Shown: positions 40,930 to 52,892, counted from the stretch's first letter. The stretch is 64,000 nucleotides of DNA from Prorocentrum cordatum (GCA_963575745.1 CAUYUJ010000838.1:17501-81500); one strand, 5' to 3'. The notes: generated by a model from the sequence alone, not told the origin. Made by a program: numbers and translations.

Positions 40930-41700
40930 TACACGGGTGTTCTGAGGTGTGTTTTTGTGTGTGTGTGTGTGAGTGTGTATGTGTGAGTGTATTCGTGTGC
41001 CCGTAAACGCATCCGAAGGTACACATCGTCCAAATCATCATCTTTGCGACGATAGCTGGGTGAGACCTGCGCTCTGCGGCGACGGTGGTATTTTTGATCG
41101 GAAAGTAGCTTTGAGCGAATGGTTTCATGCTTGGTTCACTTGCATCGTCGGAACCTGAATCGAGAACTTCGAGGATCTCCTAAGCTTGGTATTCGTTTCC
41201 TCGATGGATGACAAGTTCTTCTAGTATAAGTGTGATTGTTTTGCTTGCCTTGTCTTGTTTTAATGGCACAAGGTTCGCACGGAATTCTTGGGGAGGGCAG
41301 TGAAGCATTTTTTGGGGACTGAGCCGTCGAAGCAGTGGTTCCCGGAGAATCCGGCCGCTGGCCTTTGCAGAACAAGGTCATCGACACGCCATGTCGCGAC
41401 CCAGAGGGAGGTCGAAGAACCCGTGGCGAGTGGCCCGTGGTCGCAAGGCTCTCGCGGCTTCGCGAGGGGAGGCAGGTCATGAACGTGCGATCGTGTGACC
41501 CGTGGCCACTGGGCCCGATGACCATTGCGGCCGCAGTGGGGGGCGAGCGAGCCATCGAAATGCAAGCAGCGACCTGTGCCTTGTGGCAGGTGGACCTTCT
41601 GCCCCTCCTGGTCGCAGCGAGCGGGCTGGTGCTATCAAAACGCGCTGTCGTGAACCGCCGTGGCCCCGTGACCTTCTGGTGGCCGTGCAGAAGGAGCGTG
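40930..41700. other. No supported gene; (GT)n at 40950-41000
   Basis: A short GT repeat followed by unique sequence with open but domain-free frames. Confidence 0.4.
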
Positions 41701-42730
41701 GGTTGTCACAGTGCGATTTTGTGACCGTTGCTCCCGAAACAGAGCTTACACTGAAGGGGTTCAGGGGAATTCCCGGAACAGATGCCCTGTGTCCGCTCCG
41801 ATTTCCATTGTTTGGCTGCCCATCTGTCCTTGCAGGCAACGCCGTGTGTCCCTGGCCCTGTCGATTGCCTTGCGCCGACGTCAATTTCTTTCGGCCCTGG
41901 CCCTGGTGCCTGCCTTGCGCTGGCGCCAATTTCGGTGGTTCGGTCCTGCGTCCCTGGCACCGTTGCTGACATTGCGCTGGTGCCGATTTCTTTGCCGAGG
42001 TCGTTTCCCTGGACGTCCATGGCTTTCTTTTTTTGGTTCGACTCCGTCTTTGCTCAGAGTGCGTGTTCTGCACGGGTCCCGATGCTCGGCTCGGCCCTGC
42101 TTCCGAGTGTCCTCCTGCCTTCGTGGTTGCTCAGCGTCATCGCTTTGTTGTGGTTTGGCATCGGCCCTGGCCCTTATGCTTGCGGCGTCGCCGCTCGTTG
42201 CCTCGCTTGGGCCCCGTCTCCGGGGTGCCCCTGGCCCGTCAGAGCTGCAGGTCAGAGCTGCACCTCGTCGTGCCAACGACGCCGCGGAAGGCCTCTCGTG
42301 CCACGGCGGCTGGCCCTTGTCCAGCGCCGCGCTCGCAACTGGCGACCCCTCGTGCGCAGGCTCGGGCAGCGGTGGTGCGTCCGCCTTGTCCGTGGCCGTC
42401 CGTGGCCCTGGTGCTTGACTTGGCGCTGCCGCCAGTTTCCTCGGCTCGGCCCCGTTCCCGACTGCCCCTGGCCTAGGCGCCTGCCTCCCGTCCTCGCCGG
42501 CCCTCCTCGGGTCGGCTCTGCCCCCGCCAGTCCCTGGCCCTGCCCGCTGGCGCTGCGTCGCCGCAGGCGTCCCCGATCCTGGTTCGCGCCTGCCGTCGCC
42601 GCCGGCTCTCTTGCTTCGGTCCCGTCCTGGGCTGGCACAGGCTCTCGGGTGTACGTGCCCGCCGCCGCCGCGGTGCTGCTCGGTTCGGCAAGGCTCCGCT
42701 TCGTCGCCAACGGGCCCGTCTCTTGTCATC
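41700..42730 (+). repeat. GC-rich degenerate repeat with ccctggccctgg / ttgcgctggcgcc motifs
   Basis: Loosely repeated units of roughly 45-60 bp, clearest at 41830-41990 (ttgcgccgacgtcaatttct, ttgcgctggcgccaatttcg, ttgcgctggtgccgatttct), grade into Pro/Arg/Ala-coding GC-rich DNA. At least four long overlapping frames on both strands run through it; none is taken as a gene. Confidence 0.5.
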
Positions 42731-43570
42731 GGCGTCACCCCAACATGCTCATACTATATGTGCGTCGCCCCTCCAGCGGCGACGCGCGCACCGAGGGATC
42801 TTGTAGCATATGCGTCGTGGCGTGCGCTTTCTGGCCAAACCGCTCGGAAAGCGACCCACTACAAGAAGGGTATACTATATGTTCGGGTCGGACGCGCGCC
42901 TGCAAGGAGGACATTTAGTACTAGTATGTCTCTGTGCGCCCCATTCGTCCTCGTCCTGGCTTTGTCTTGGTCTATGGCTCCCGTTGTGATTTTTCCCGTC
43001 GTGCAAGTATGTCTTTGTGCCTCCCATGTCAAGCTGCAGGCCCACGGCCCTCCCCTGGGTCGCGAGGAGGCGGGCGGGTCACCCCGAGCGCCGCCTGATG
43101 GGCCACCGCCGTCGTCGGCCCGTGGCCTCTCTCGTGGCCTCGGGGTGGTGGGCCCTGTCAGACGGCCGTGGTCCGTGGCCCCGTGGTGGCATATACGCGA
43201 CGGTCCTCTCTTCGGAGGATGACAAGGGACCCATACATACCCTTCGCCCGCTTTTCCCTTTTCCGGCCTCCCAGGAGGCCCTCGTCGCCACCGCTAGATT
43301 CGCCTCGAAATTCTGGTCAGGACCCTCCCCGGGAGAGGTCGTGGGAGTAGCGGCATCGGTAGCTTGTGGTTTCCCCATCTCCACCTTTTTGCGCCATAGG
43401 TCGGCACCCCGCACCACGCAATCACGGGTGGTCATTTCCGCCCTTTCTATGTAATTCCGTACGCTGCGCGTATTCCCACCACCACCCCCCCATGAGGCGC
43501 GTCCGACGCTGGCACACTCCAGCTCGGACCGCATCGGCGAGGTTCTGCCCCCCGCCCCTCGATGTAATTG
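42731..43570. other. No supported gene
   Basis: Unique GC-rich sequence; overlapping frames have no recognisable domain. Confidence 0.35.
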
Positions 43571-43574
43571 TGTT

Positions 43575-43675
43575 TCGCGGCGGTTAGCTGCACACCCCTC
43601 ATGCGCAGATGTTCTCGGCGTGCAGCTGCTATCAAGTTACTTGTATCTTGCGGCGGTTAGCTGCACCCCCTTTTC
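43575..43675 (+). repeat. Direct repeat gcggcggttagctgcacccc, two copies 78 bp apart
   Basis: Copies start at about 43575 and 43653 and share at least 18 bases. Confidence 0.6.
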
Positions 43676-43679
43676 CACT

Positions 43680-44846
43680 GCAAAGGTGCTATCCGCGGGT
43701 GGCACCCACCCCTGGACAAAACGGGTGACAGGAGACGCCCGGGCGCTGCTGCGGGCTGTCCGCGGTGAGGGACGGCGCGCCTCCCGCCGCTTTGGCCCGG
43801 TGGGTGTCCCCCATTGTGCCTCAGGGGTTGGCCCGCGGCGGCCGTGGAGGCCATGTCGGAAGACCTGTCGGACAGGCAGCTCGGAGGTCTCCCCCCCACG
43901 GGCCGACCCTCTGCGTTGTCCGCGGCTGGCATCGGTGGGCCTCTCCGCAGCAGGACGGCACTGTGGTGCTGGGGCAGTCGCTGGTGTCCACCGGCACTGG
44001 GGGTTGTATGCCCGAAGGCCTCGCTTTGAGTGTTGCAGCTTGGTACAGCCCGCGTCTAACGCATCGTCGCATCCACCCCGGGCCATTCGACGCAGGCGCC
44101 GGACTCGATGCGATGGGTGCCGCTGGCCCCTTCAATTCAGTGGTGGAGTTCGAGGGCTGCGCGCTGAGTGGTTCAGCCTTCCGCGTCTTTTGCCTCTTGT
44201 TTTCCACCGCCGGCAGCCCGGTTTCCCAGGCTCGTGCTTCTTAGCTAGCCGGGCTGGCTGCTTGGAGTTTGGCGCCGCACGGGCGACTCACTCCGTTGCA
44301 CTCGCACCCGCGGCCGCTTGTACACTTTGGTATACTGGGCGGCGCCTATGTGCGTCTGCTGGTGAAGGCAGAGCATTTTGTTCAGTGCATGTGCAACTGC
44401 ACGCTTGCTGTGCAGGTGCGATACGGCCTGCCAAGTGGCGGTTGGGGTCGCCAATTCGTTTGTGCCGCCCGCCCCGGACATTGCCTCTCGCCGCCAGACC
44501 GTTGTCGCGCGGCCGCAGACCAACAAAAATATTCCCACCACCCGTCAATCCCCAAAAAATGCCCATGCGAGCTGTCCTGATCAGGGATGTGGGCTGGGGA
44601 AGCCGTCGTGCCCCAGGAGTGGGAGGATGGATGAGGGAGGGCCGAAATACACTCCTACCATTGCGACTGGCACCACCTGGTCTCGATGCTGATCTGAAGG
44701 ATTCCCTCAGCTTCTGAGGGCACGTCCCTGATATTCTCGCCGCCCTGGGCCGGTCAGTCTCTAGGACGGGGATCAGCTCGAGGCTGGTTACAGGGTTTTT
44801 TTGGGGGCTGCTGGTGCGCGATCTTGTGTGCGACCGTGGCCTCGTG
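43680..44846. other. No supported gene
   Basis: Unique GC-rich sequence with open frames on both strands and no recognisable domain. Confidence 0.35.
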
Positions 44847-45000
44847 TTCAGTCGGGTCTGTGGAGGAATATTCAAAAAACAGTTACAACATAGGCTGGGG
44901 ACGATTTTTGGATCCTGCTGCACTATTTTTGAACATTTTTGGAGTCCTTCTTTTTTCCTTTGCGCCCGAAATCCGCCTGCAGGAGGACGTGCCCGACGGC
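44847..45000 (+). repeat. Dispersed repeat, partner of 59232-59385
   Basis: Shared in order: ttcagtcgggtctgt, gaggaatattcaa, a block with actatttttgaa, a T-run, then cgcc(c)gaaatccgcctgcagg. The two copies are in the same orientation about 14.4 kb apart and diverged. Confidence 0.65.
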
Positions 45001-45202
45001 AGCCTCGTGGCCCCGCGGCCCCTCGGTGCCAGGAGGCCGGGCGAGGAGTGCGAGCGCGGGCCTCGCGGCGAGCTCGTTGCCCCGCGGTCCCGCGGCCTCC
45101 CCCGCCCGCCCGAGAGGAGGCCTGCGCTCTCTGGCTCGGCCCGGGGCCTCCCCCCGGGGCAGCGAGGGGCTCGGGCGATCGCGCGGCGCGCCCTCGCGAT
45201 CT

Positions 45203-45512
45203 GGCGCGGTCTCTGTGGCCCAGTGGCTTCGTGGCCGAGAGATCAGTATCGTTGAGCCAATCCCCATCCCCATCTCCATCCCCATCCCCATCCCCATCCC
45301 CATCCCCATCCCCATCCCCTTCGAGACCCCCACGAACTTACCACCCCGGTTGGCGATGCACCCCTCGAAACCCGAAGGGAACGGCCTGTATCCCCTATCT
45401 AGGGGCCCAAATCGGCCAGTGGGGCCCAGGCCACGCCGCTGGGGATGGGGATCGGTTAAACGATACTCATTCGGCGCGGTCTGTGTGGCCCAGTGGCCTC
45501 GTGGCCGAGAGA
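45203..45512. mobile_element. Inverted-repeat element 45245-45467 between 40-bp direct repeats
   Basis: The core starts agtatcgttgagccaatccc. Its right end, read on the other strand, starts agtatcgtttaaccgatccc; about 24 of the first 27 positions agree. The interior holds a (CCATCC)n hexanucleotide array (45259-45318). Directly outside lie two copies of a 40-bp sequence (45203-45242 and 45473-45512), beginning ggcgcggtctctgtggccca with few differences. The direct repeats contain tggcccagtgg, which resembles a tRNA A box. The structure suggests a foldback/MITE-like or SINE-derived element; class unknown. Confidence 0.6.
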
Positions 45513-45519
45513 AGCGGGA

Positions 45520-46745
45520 TGGCCACGAAAGCGCCATCTCTCTTGCTTCCCGGGTAGCGCGTGGAGGGCCATGAGGGCTGGAGATCAAGAAGCCGGAGCC
45601 GCAGGGTAGCCGCCTAGCCCCAGGGATCCTTCCGGCTTCCGTGAAAGCACCTCGGCGCGAGTTGCTCGAGGCTGCATCGTGTCCCGAGAGACCTTTCGAA
45701 GCCTTTCCCAGCACTTTTTTTTTGTCTGCGGGTCGAGAGCGAGCCTCTTCCGGAAAAAAGCTAGGTGGGCCGCGCAAAGCACTAATTGGGGAGGCAGAGC
45801 GCAGGCGGGCGGGGCCTCAGGCGGCCGGAGGGCAAGCCTTTCCCAACACGCGAGCCCGGAAGCTCTCCAGAAGGTCCTTCGGGAGCTCTCTGCGGGTCCT
45901 CCCAGAGTCCTTCGACGGGCCCTTCCCGCGCCCCCTCGGGCGGCCTGCTATCTGGGTTTTGGACCCCACAAGTCCACCGTGGCCCGAGGTGGCTCTGGCG
46001 CCGCGGCCGCGATGAGTGGCGGGCGCCCAGCACCGAGCACTGCACCAAGCTCGGGTAAGTATATTGGTGTCGTGTGCTTCGCCTCACACGGCGCCATCCA
46101 CCAGGTTTGAACCGCCATGCGAGTCGTGCTGACGGGATCGCGAAACTCACAAGACACGGCACCATGCACTGAGCAAGACACACGGTACCTCGCATTGACG
46201 GCATCTGGCAATTAGTTACGGCACCGAGCACTCAGCACAGCACCACGCGTGTTTAGCGTAGCGCCGATGGGATACGTTTCATAGGAGAGGGGTTGGTTCA
46301 GTATTTCGTAGTGCTGTTTTCAGTTTAGTGTTTTTTTTCGTTTTGGAATCTTCCTCGACGAGCCTCATTTCGCCTTTGTCTTCGGAGGTCCCACGGAATC
46401 GAGAGGCGCTGGTTGGGGTCCAGCAGGTCGGGGCCCAGCAGCTTCCTTGTCGCAGCCTGCTCGCAGTCCTCTTGGCTCCTGCTGGACACGCGGCGTCGCG
46501 TGTGAGCGCCGCCAGGCAGGTCCCGCTTCGTTTTCTTCCCCCGAGCCGCGCCTGAAGCCGTGGAGAGACCGTCGGCAGTTTCTGAATGGGTCTGCCATCT
46601 CCGGACTCGCTTGGGGCCGCTTCGGGCTGCTCGCGGGGCCTCTCCGTGCGGCTCGTGGGACCGCGCGGGGCTCCTGGAGTGCCCTGGGGGGTCCTTCTGT
46701 GATTGAGGCGCTCATCTTTCGCCAGGGCAGAGGCGACGATAGCAC
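45520..46745. other. No supported gene
   Basis: Unique sequence. Long Arg/Pro/Ser-rich frames on both strands overlap each other and enter the CCT array that follows. Confidence 0.35.
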
Positions 46746-46751
46746 TGCCAC

Positions 46752-46915
46752 GCCTCCTCCTCCTCCTCCTTTTTCTCCTCCTCCTCCTCCTCCTCCTCCT
46801 CCTCCTCCTCCTCCCCTCTTCCTCCTCCTCCTCCTCCTCCTCTTCATCCTCCTCCTCCTCCTCCTCCTCCTCCTCCTCATCCTCGTCTTCCTCCTCCTCC
46901 TCCTCCTCCTCGGAC
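46752..46915 (+). repeat. (CCT)n polypyrimidine array
   Basis: Imperfect TCC/CTC units for about 160 bp, read as poly-Ser, poly-Leu or, on the other strand, poly-Glu/Arg. Confidence 0.95.
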
Positions 46916-46919
46916 TGTC

Positions 46920-48180
46920 GGGCCCACAGATGGCTCTGCTGGGCCTGCTCCCGGAATTCGGCGTCAGAGCACAGGCCGCGGCCCATGGGGCGAAGAGCAG
47001 GTGCTGTCGCCGCCTCGGGCTGTCCGGGGGCCACCTTGGAGTCGTTTTTCGTTCCCCGCTGGGGCCCTGGCGTTGGAGCTGCAGCGAGGCAGGGAAGCAA
47101 TGACACGCGTCGCGGGCGAAGAACATGTCCGTGTCTCCACGGCCTCGCGGGCCAGGCTCCTGGGGCCGCAGTCCCGTGGAGCCGGGGCGTTCTTTCCCGC
47201 AGATGCTTCGCGGGGAACGTATCCATGCGACCGTGTATCCGTGGGATCGGGCCCTGGACTCCAGACCGCGACGTCGTGGATATGCATACGTTCGCTGCTC
47301 ATTGAGTCGGTCCAGGGGTTGGGGGAGGGGGTGGCCTGCGAGGAAAGAGGATTTCACACGCTCAGTGTGGTACGTTCCAGCGTTTTTCTTTCCAATGGCT
47401 GTCGGGAAGATATCAGTTGCGATGCAAGTGCGAGGATGCCGCCAGCGAGTGCTAGCTGCCAGTTGAGCTTCATATCGTCCTCACGTGAATTCATGCAAAT
47501 CGCCAACTTTAATGACGAGTTTGTCCGCGTTTGCGGGTGCATCGCGAGTGACACTGTTTTTCCATGTTGCTTGTTGCACTTTGTTGAGTCCGTTTCATGT
47601 GTTCACGCAGTTTGGGCTTAGGACGCGGCGCGGCGTTTCAGTTCGGATCCCGCGCGTTGTCATTGTTTGCCGCCGATGGCCTATTTTATTTTGGTCAGAG
47701 CTCGGTTCCCCATGCAGCTTTGTTACCGGTAGAGTGATGTGTCCAGTGATCTTGTAGGACGCGTGGTCGAGCCTGAAGTGAGTGATTTGAGCAAGACTTG
47801 GCGTGTTGAGGCGCGGTCGTAAGATCAGCATGTCTTTGATATGTCATAAACCAGCATGATTCGGCCAGCTTTTGTGGCGATTAAGTTGGACCATGATCTC
47901 TAGACTACGCAAACTACACGTTTATACTCGTGCTGTGGGAGCGAACACATGGAGAGCGACAGGAACGATCGGTCAGAGTGATCGTGCCAAAGTTGGTAGT
48001 ACTCAGCGCGTGAGTAACGGACCTGGCGATGATTCATTGTTTTGAGGTTCGTCATGCTCAGCATGTTTCTACAGAGCAGCGCTGGACATGCTCCAAACGG
48101 CTACAATGGCCCTTTACGAGGAGAGTATGGTTTCCTGTCACAATTCGACGGCATATCGCCGGAGGACGTCGTTTTTTTGT
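46920..48180. other. No supported gene
   Basis: Unique sequence; frames lack domains. Confidence 0.35.
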
Positions 48181-48183
48181 GTT

Positions 48184-48201
48184 TGTGTTGTTGTTGTTGT
48201 A

Positions 48202-48277
<76 letters not shown>

Positions 48278-48278
48278 C
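48184..48278 (+). repeat. (GTT)n microsatellite
   Basis: Nearly pure TTG/GTT for about 95 bp; the Asn/Val/Cys-runs encoded here are artefacts. Confidence 0.95.
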
Positions 48279-48575
48279 TTTTGTATTTTTTGTTCATGTT
48301 TCAGTCATGTGTGTGTGTGTGTGTTGCGTTCGTTTTGGCGACTGGGCTGTCGCATGACACATGTACCAGGCTGTTTTGTGTGCCGCGGCACGGTGAACAG
48401 CATCGTTGTTGGACGTGTTGCTTCCCGCTTGCGCATTGCACTCGTCGAGAGAAATTCATATCCGGATTTATGGCCTGGCGGAGCACTGGTTTCGTGTACG
48501 CAAGAAATTGGGGTGAAGCGAAGACGGGCTTCTCTGTCACGGATGATAATGATTGTACGGCTTCTCTGTAACGAA

Positions 48576-48636
48576 ACAGAGAGAAAGAGAGAGCGGAGGG
48601 GGGGAGAGAGAAAGAGAGAGAGAGAGAGAGACAGAA

Positions 48637-48688
<52 letters not shown>

Positions 48689-48835
48689 TCAGGATAGAAC
48701 GAGAGAGAGAGAGAGAGAGAGGTAGAGAGGTAGAGACAGATAGAGTGAGAGACAGAGATAAACATAGAGGGACAGAAGAGGTAGCGAGAAAGAGAGGTAG
48801 AGAGAGAGCGATATATTATAGATAGAGAGGGAGAT
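48576..48835 (+). repeat. (GA)n array with an internal (TA)n block
   Basis: GAGA tracts surround a TA tract at 48641-48667 and become imperfect after 48730. Confidence 0.9.
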
Positions 48836-49073
48836 GTAGTGCCAAATGCGAACATGAAAAAGTGAGCCATGACGCAATGATAAGTGTTAAGGATTGAGGA
48901 GGATCGCAAAGTCAACGACAGCGTAAGAGAGGATGTGGGAGGCCTGCTAGGGAGAAGGAGGCAGGAGTACTATACCTGAGTGATTTATTGCAGTGCTCAT
49001 GTGTTATTTCGTTTCGTTCCGCTGGTTTGGGTGTTTTGTATCATCGTACTTTCTTGTCACAACAATTTTGCAG

Positions 49074-49550
49074 GAGGCCCGGATGCGAGTCCGCCACATG
49101 CAGGGGAACTTCGGCATCATGGAGTTCCAGTTCGTCAACGCGTTGGGAGGGCTGACCGTCCCTCCAGATCTCGGTGCTGATTCTTGGACATGTGCGCGCG
49201 ACGGCTCAGTTATCCGCCGTGATGTCCTTAGAGCCTATATAGACGAGATAGTTTTTTGGGGTGGCCGGTCTTGGCTGGTCATCGAGTCCATTTCGACAGA
49301 GGGTGGCGACGGCGGCGTGCACTCTGCAGCTTTGCGGGAACTCGCGATGAACACGATGGCCCTCACAGCGGACTGGGCACGCTCATCTTCTCCCGAGTGG
49401 GCGGACTTTGCTTCCGCGCTGGGCTTCTCAGGGATACATTGGGAAAGCTCGGACAACTTCCACGCGACGGCTTCGGGATTATTGGATATTCCTGGTTTTC
49501 TGAACGCCGCCAAGGCGGTATTGGATTCAAGGCCGTGCCTTCGTGTCTAG
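49074..49550 (+). CDS. Exon-like reading frame, probable 3'-terminal exon, unrecognised protein
   Basis: A T-rich stretch ending in acaacaattttgcag (to 49073) precedes coding of about 158 residues to TAG 49548-49550. The protein begins EARMRVRHMQGNFGIMEFQF. It is well mixed, without low complexity, and contains VIRRDVLRAYIDEIVFWG, an acidic Gly-rich loop, ALRELAMNTMALTADWAR and a final LDIPGFLNAAKAVLDSR. The sharp rise in coding character exactly at an acceptor-like AG supports an exon. Upstream exons were not found. The frame is open upstream to 48993, but that part reads as intron. No family is recognised. Confidence 0.5.
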   Translation, partial: EARMRVRHMQGNFGIMEFQFVNALGGLTVPPDLGADSWTCARDGSVIRRDVLRAYIDEIVFWGGRSWLVIESISTEGGDGGVHSAALRELAMNTMALTADWARSSSPEWADFASALGFSGIHWESSDNFHATASGLLDIPGFLNAAKAVLDSRPCLRV

Positions 49551-49679
49551 TTATGGTTTTGAATACCGTAGAGGCCTCTGGCCTGTGCCGCCGATCGGAG
49601 ACGCTCGGGGGACGCTCCGTGCGAGCTTGTCTTGTTCAAGAGTTTGTGAGCTTTACCTCGAGGAGGCAGGAGGGAGGAT

Positions 49680-49778
49680 GCGAGAGGAGAAGGAGGAGGA
49701 GGAGGAGGAGGAGGAGGAGGAGGAGCAGGAGGTGGAACAGGAGGAGGAGGAGGAGGAGGAGGAGAAGGAGGGGAAGGA
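49680..49778 (+). repeat. (GGA)n polypurine array
   Basis: Imperfect GAG/GGA units, read as poly-Glu. Confidence 0.9.
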
Positions 49779-50127
49779 GGATGTTGGCAGTCGCCTTAGG
49801 CAGTATGTGTTGAATGGAGTCTTTGCGTCGTGTCCGTCTGTCGAGCTTGTTGGCGGGCTGATTCCCGAAGGGGTTGGCTCGTTGGTGGATCGTTAGGCGG
49901 GTTGTAGTGTGAATATTTCATCGTATGCTGCTCTTTCCCGTCATGTATGTCATCTCTTACCTAAGGCGCCTACGGAGAATCACTGCCGCCCCATGCCTTT
50001 TTGTAATCGCCCATGTGGCCGAGCGTTGTTGCAAGAGCTCTGCCACGCTATCGGACCATGTGTTCCCCCAGCCGTTGTGGAAACCATTCGGGGAACACTT
50101 GGGGGAGGATGGCGGGGAAGATCAGGA

Positions 50128-50220
50128 GGAGGAGGAAGAGGAGGAGGACGAGGAGGAAGAAGAGGAGGAGGAGGAGGAGGAAGAAGAGGAGGAGGAGGAG
50201 GAGGAGGAGGTGGAGGAAGG
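50128..50220 (+). repeat. (GGA)n polypurine array
   Basis: A second polypurine block, directly followed by the degenerate cctcttggg repeat. Confidence 0.9.
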
Positions 50221-50227
50221 GCATCGT

Positions 50228-50885
50228 GAGAGCCTCTGGGTGCTCTCTTGGGGCCTCCTGGGAGCTTCCTGGGAGCCTCTTGGAGGCATCCAGGGGGCCT
50301 CCTTGGGCTTCTTCGGGGCCTTTATGGGGGCTTCTCGGTGGCCTCTTTGCCAGTCTTCGGGCGTTCCTGGCCAGCCTAGCGCTGTCAGAAGCTGTCTTGA
50401 GGGCCTTTTTGGGTCGATTTGGGGCCCTCTTGGGGTGCTCCAGGGCCGTCTTGGACTTGGGCGTCTTGGAGGCCTCTTGGGCCGCCTTGGGGCCCTCTTG
50501 GGGCCGTCTTGGGGACCTCCTCTGCCGTTCTGGGGCCATCTTGGAGGCCTCTTGGGCGACCTTGGGGCGATCTTTGAGGGCTCTTGGGCCGTCTCGGGCC
50601 GTCGGACGGCCCCAAAGAAACAAATGCAGCATCAAACAAAACCTGAGGAGATCTGCAATTTTGGCCTCTTTGGGCCTTCCTGGAGGCCCTCTTGAGGGCC
50701 TCTTGGGCCGTCTTGGAGGCCTCTTGGGGGCCTCTTGCGGACCTCTTGGGCCGTCGCAGGCCATCTTGAGGCCATCTTGCGCCGTCTTGGGTGCATCTTG
50801 GGGCCATGCTGGCCGTCTTGGAGGCATCTTGGAGACCATTTTGAGACATCTTGGCCGTCGGCGAGGCCATCTTGAGCCGTCATTC
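50228..50885 (+). repeat. Degenerate dispersed repeat, family of gcctcttgggggcc, copy 2
   Basis: Same family as 11600-12720: cctcttggg, ggccgtcttgg and ggccatcttgg units in irregular order. It contains a non-repeat insert at 50610-50655 (caaatgcagcatcaaacaaa). Long frames on both strands are repeat translations. Confidence 0.8.
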
Positions 50886-51002
50886 AGACTTGTTTGCGCA
50901 CGTTGAGTTGCTTTCCAGTTCCTTCCGGGTGACCAGCGCGCTGGGCCGAAATCCCAGGGGGATTTTTTTTTGGAAAAGCACCCACACCAAAAACCGTACA
51001 GG

Positions 51003-51180
51003 AGGGGCCCGACCACAAGAAGCTTTCCACAAACAAGCCCAACCCTGCGACCCCAGGACGTCCATCGATTTTTGGTGTGGGAACGCCACGCTTTCCATGG
51101 CAAAACCATCGAAACCCAAGAAACCCAGGGCACCCTGGAGGCAAGCAGGGTGTTTCTTGGCATGGGGCCCCACTGTAGGA
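51003..51180 (+). repeat. Dispersed repeat, inverted partner of 58875-59060
   Basis: Shared sequence includes cacaagaagc, aacaagcccaaccctg, tttttggtgtgggaacgcca, catcgaaacccaagaaaccc and caccctggaggcaagcaggg. The partner has it on the opposite strand with scattered substitutions. Confidence 0.8.
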
Positions 51181-51249
51181 TCGAGCACGCCAGGCACCCT
51201 TGTGATACATCAAAAGGAGGCGGCGGATCTGGTGGTCTTCGGCCCTTCC

Positions 51250-51830
51250 CGCCATCGTGCCTGAGCTGAGGGTCCGAGGCTTTTTGGAGGTTCGCTGGGA
51301 TCTCGTGGGAAGCTTCTCGGGGGCCTCATGGACGCAGTTGTGAAGCCTCTTCGGGGCCGTTTGGGCGCCTCGTTCAGGCATCTTGGGAGCCTCTTGTGGC
51401 CTATCAGGGGGCCTTGTGGGGGGCTCCTTGGGGCCTCTCGGGGGCGGCCTGCCGGGGCTTCCTGGGGGCCTCTTGGGGCGGAAGGCTCGAATCGTCGGTT
51501 CATGTTGCTTGGAGCCGTCCTGGGGCCATCATGGGCGGTCTTGGGCGTTTCTTGGGCCATTTCCAGGTTCTCTTGAGCCGTCTTGGAGCCCTCTAGGGGG
51601 GCTCTCGTGTTGTCTTAGGGCAGTTTCCGGGGTCTTTTAGGCCATCTTGGAGCGTCAAGCTCGAAAAGGCGAGAACATCGAAGACATGGAAAACCATAAG
51701 GGGAATCAGTTATTTTTGCCTTTTGGGGCCCTCCTGGGGGTCCTCTTGGAGCGCTCTTGGGGCCTCCTGGGGGCCTCTTGGTCCGTCTTGGGGCCATCGT
51801 GGGCGTGTAAGAGCTCTCATGGCCCGTCTG
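51250..51830 (+). repeat. Degenerate dispersed repeat, family of gcctcttgggggcc, copy 3
   Basis: It is built from the same units and carries the insert aaaggcgagaacatcgaaga at 51665, related to those at 12550 and 56463. Confidence 0.75.
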
Positions 51831-51834
51831 AGCG

Positions 51835-52605
51835 GCCTTGGCGGCGTTGCGGCGCGGGAGCAGCCGGGGAAGTGGTAGAACCCCCCCTTCCCTGGCAGAG
51901 CCCCCCCGGCCCTCTGCCTAGCGGAGCTGAAGCTCAGGCTGTAGCTTTTTAAACTCACACGCCGGATCGGCGAACTTCCGAGTTTCGCATTTCTTTTTAG
52001 CAGTTTTTGTTATCGTTGTTGTCCTGTGTGTCTTGTGTGCTCTATCGGAAGTCCATCAACGTGTTGCGGTCACTGCGTGAAGTGCCTTTTCGATGCCGCT
52101 CAAAGCTGCTTCCGCCTACCTTTGTTTGATCTCATTGCCAGCGCCTCAGTCATCGCAGCGTATGGATGTGGTTATGACGAGCGCGTGCACGTACACGTGT
52201 ACACATACGTAGGCTCACCTTTTGTTGTCCGTGTTCGTGTGTGTGTGTGTGTGGATTACGTCGGCCAGCCCGATGCCGGCCCATGTATTTGGCTTTCATC
52301 GTGTGTTCAGTATATAACGGTTTGAGGCCGTCAGGAGTGCGCACACAGTGCTTTTGTCCAGTATGGCCGACGCTGCGAGTGTGGTTGAATGCTGTGCGAG
52401 GAAGGGGGGGGAGGGAGGGGGGAGAGGGGGAGAGGGCAAGCTAGGTGCGCTCGCGTCATATCTGACGTCCTACCCCTCCCTCCCATCCCTTACCATGGCG
52501 CTGATTTTCTCTATCCGCGGACGCGTGTCGTAGCGGACCTGTGGCTCCGCGCGCGCGTGCGTAGTGGGTGGTGGTGCACGTGCGTGCGTGCGTGCGTGTG
52601 TGCGT
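51835..52605. other. No supported gene
   Basis: Unique sequence with a short GT run at 52236-52252 and a G-rich patch at 52400-52435. Confidence 0.35.
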
Positions 52606-52610
52606 GGTTG

Positions 52611-52619
52611 TCGTGGTGG

Positions 52620-52650
<31 letters not shown>

Positions 52651-52755
52651 GGTGGTGGTGGTGGTGGTGGTGGTGGTGGTGGTGGTGGTGGTGGTGGTGG
52701 TGGGTGGTGGTGGTGGTGGTGGTGGTGGTGGTGGTGGTGGTGGTGGTGGTGCGGT
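52611..52755 (+). repeat. (GGT)n microsatellite
   Basis: Nearly pure TGG/GGT for about 145 bp. Confidence 0.95.
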
Positions 52756-52892
52756 GCGCGGTGGTGGCGGGCGGATGGGCGCGCGAGAAAAGGCCCGCGC
52801 TGGGGCGAGAACGCCATCCTGAACGACGGAGGCCAAACACCGATCCGAAAATGAGGCCCACGCTGCAGCGGGAGCACGATTCGGAACGATTC

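Noticed and set aside
41711-42918. Long overlapping Ala/Pro/Arg-rich ORFs
   Set aside because: Four or more frames on both strands are open at once over a GC-rich degenerate repeat; no domain.
46279-47357. ORFs with long Glu, Arg, Ser or Leu runs
   Set aside because: They translate the CCT microsatellite and its GC-rich flanks.
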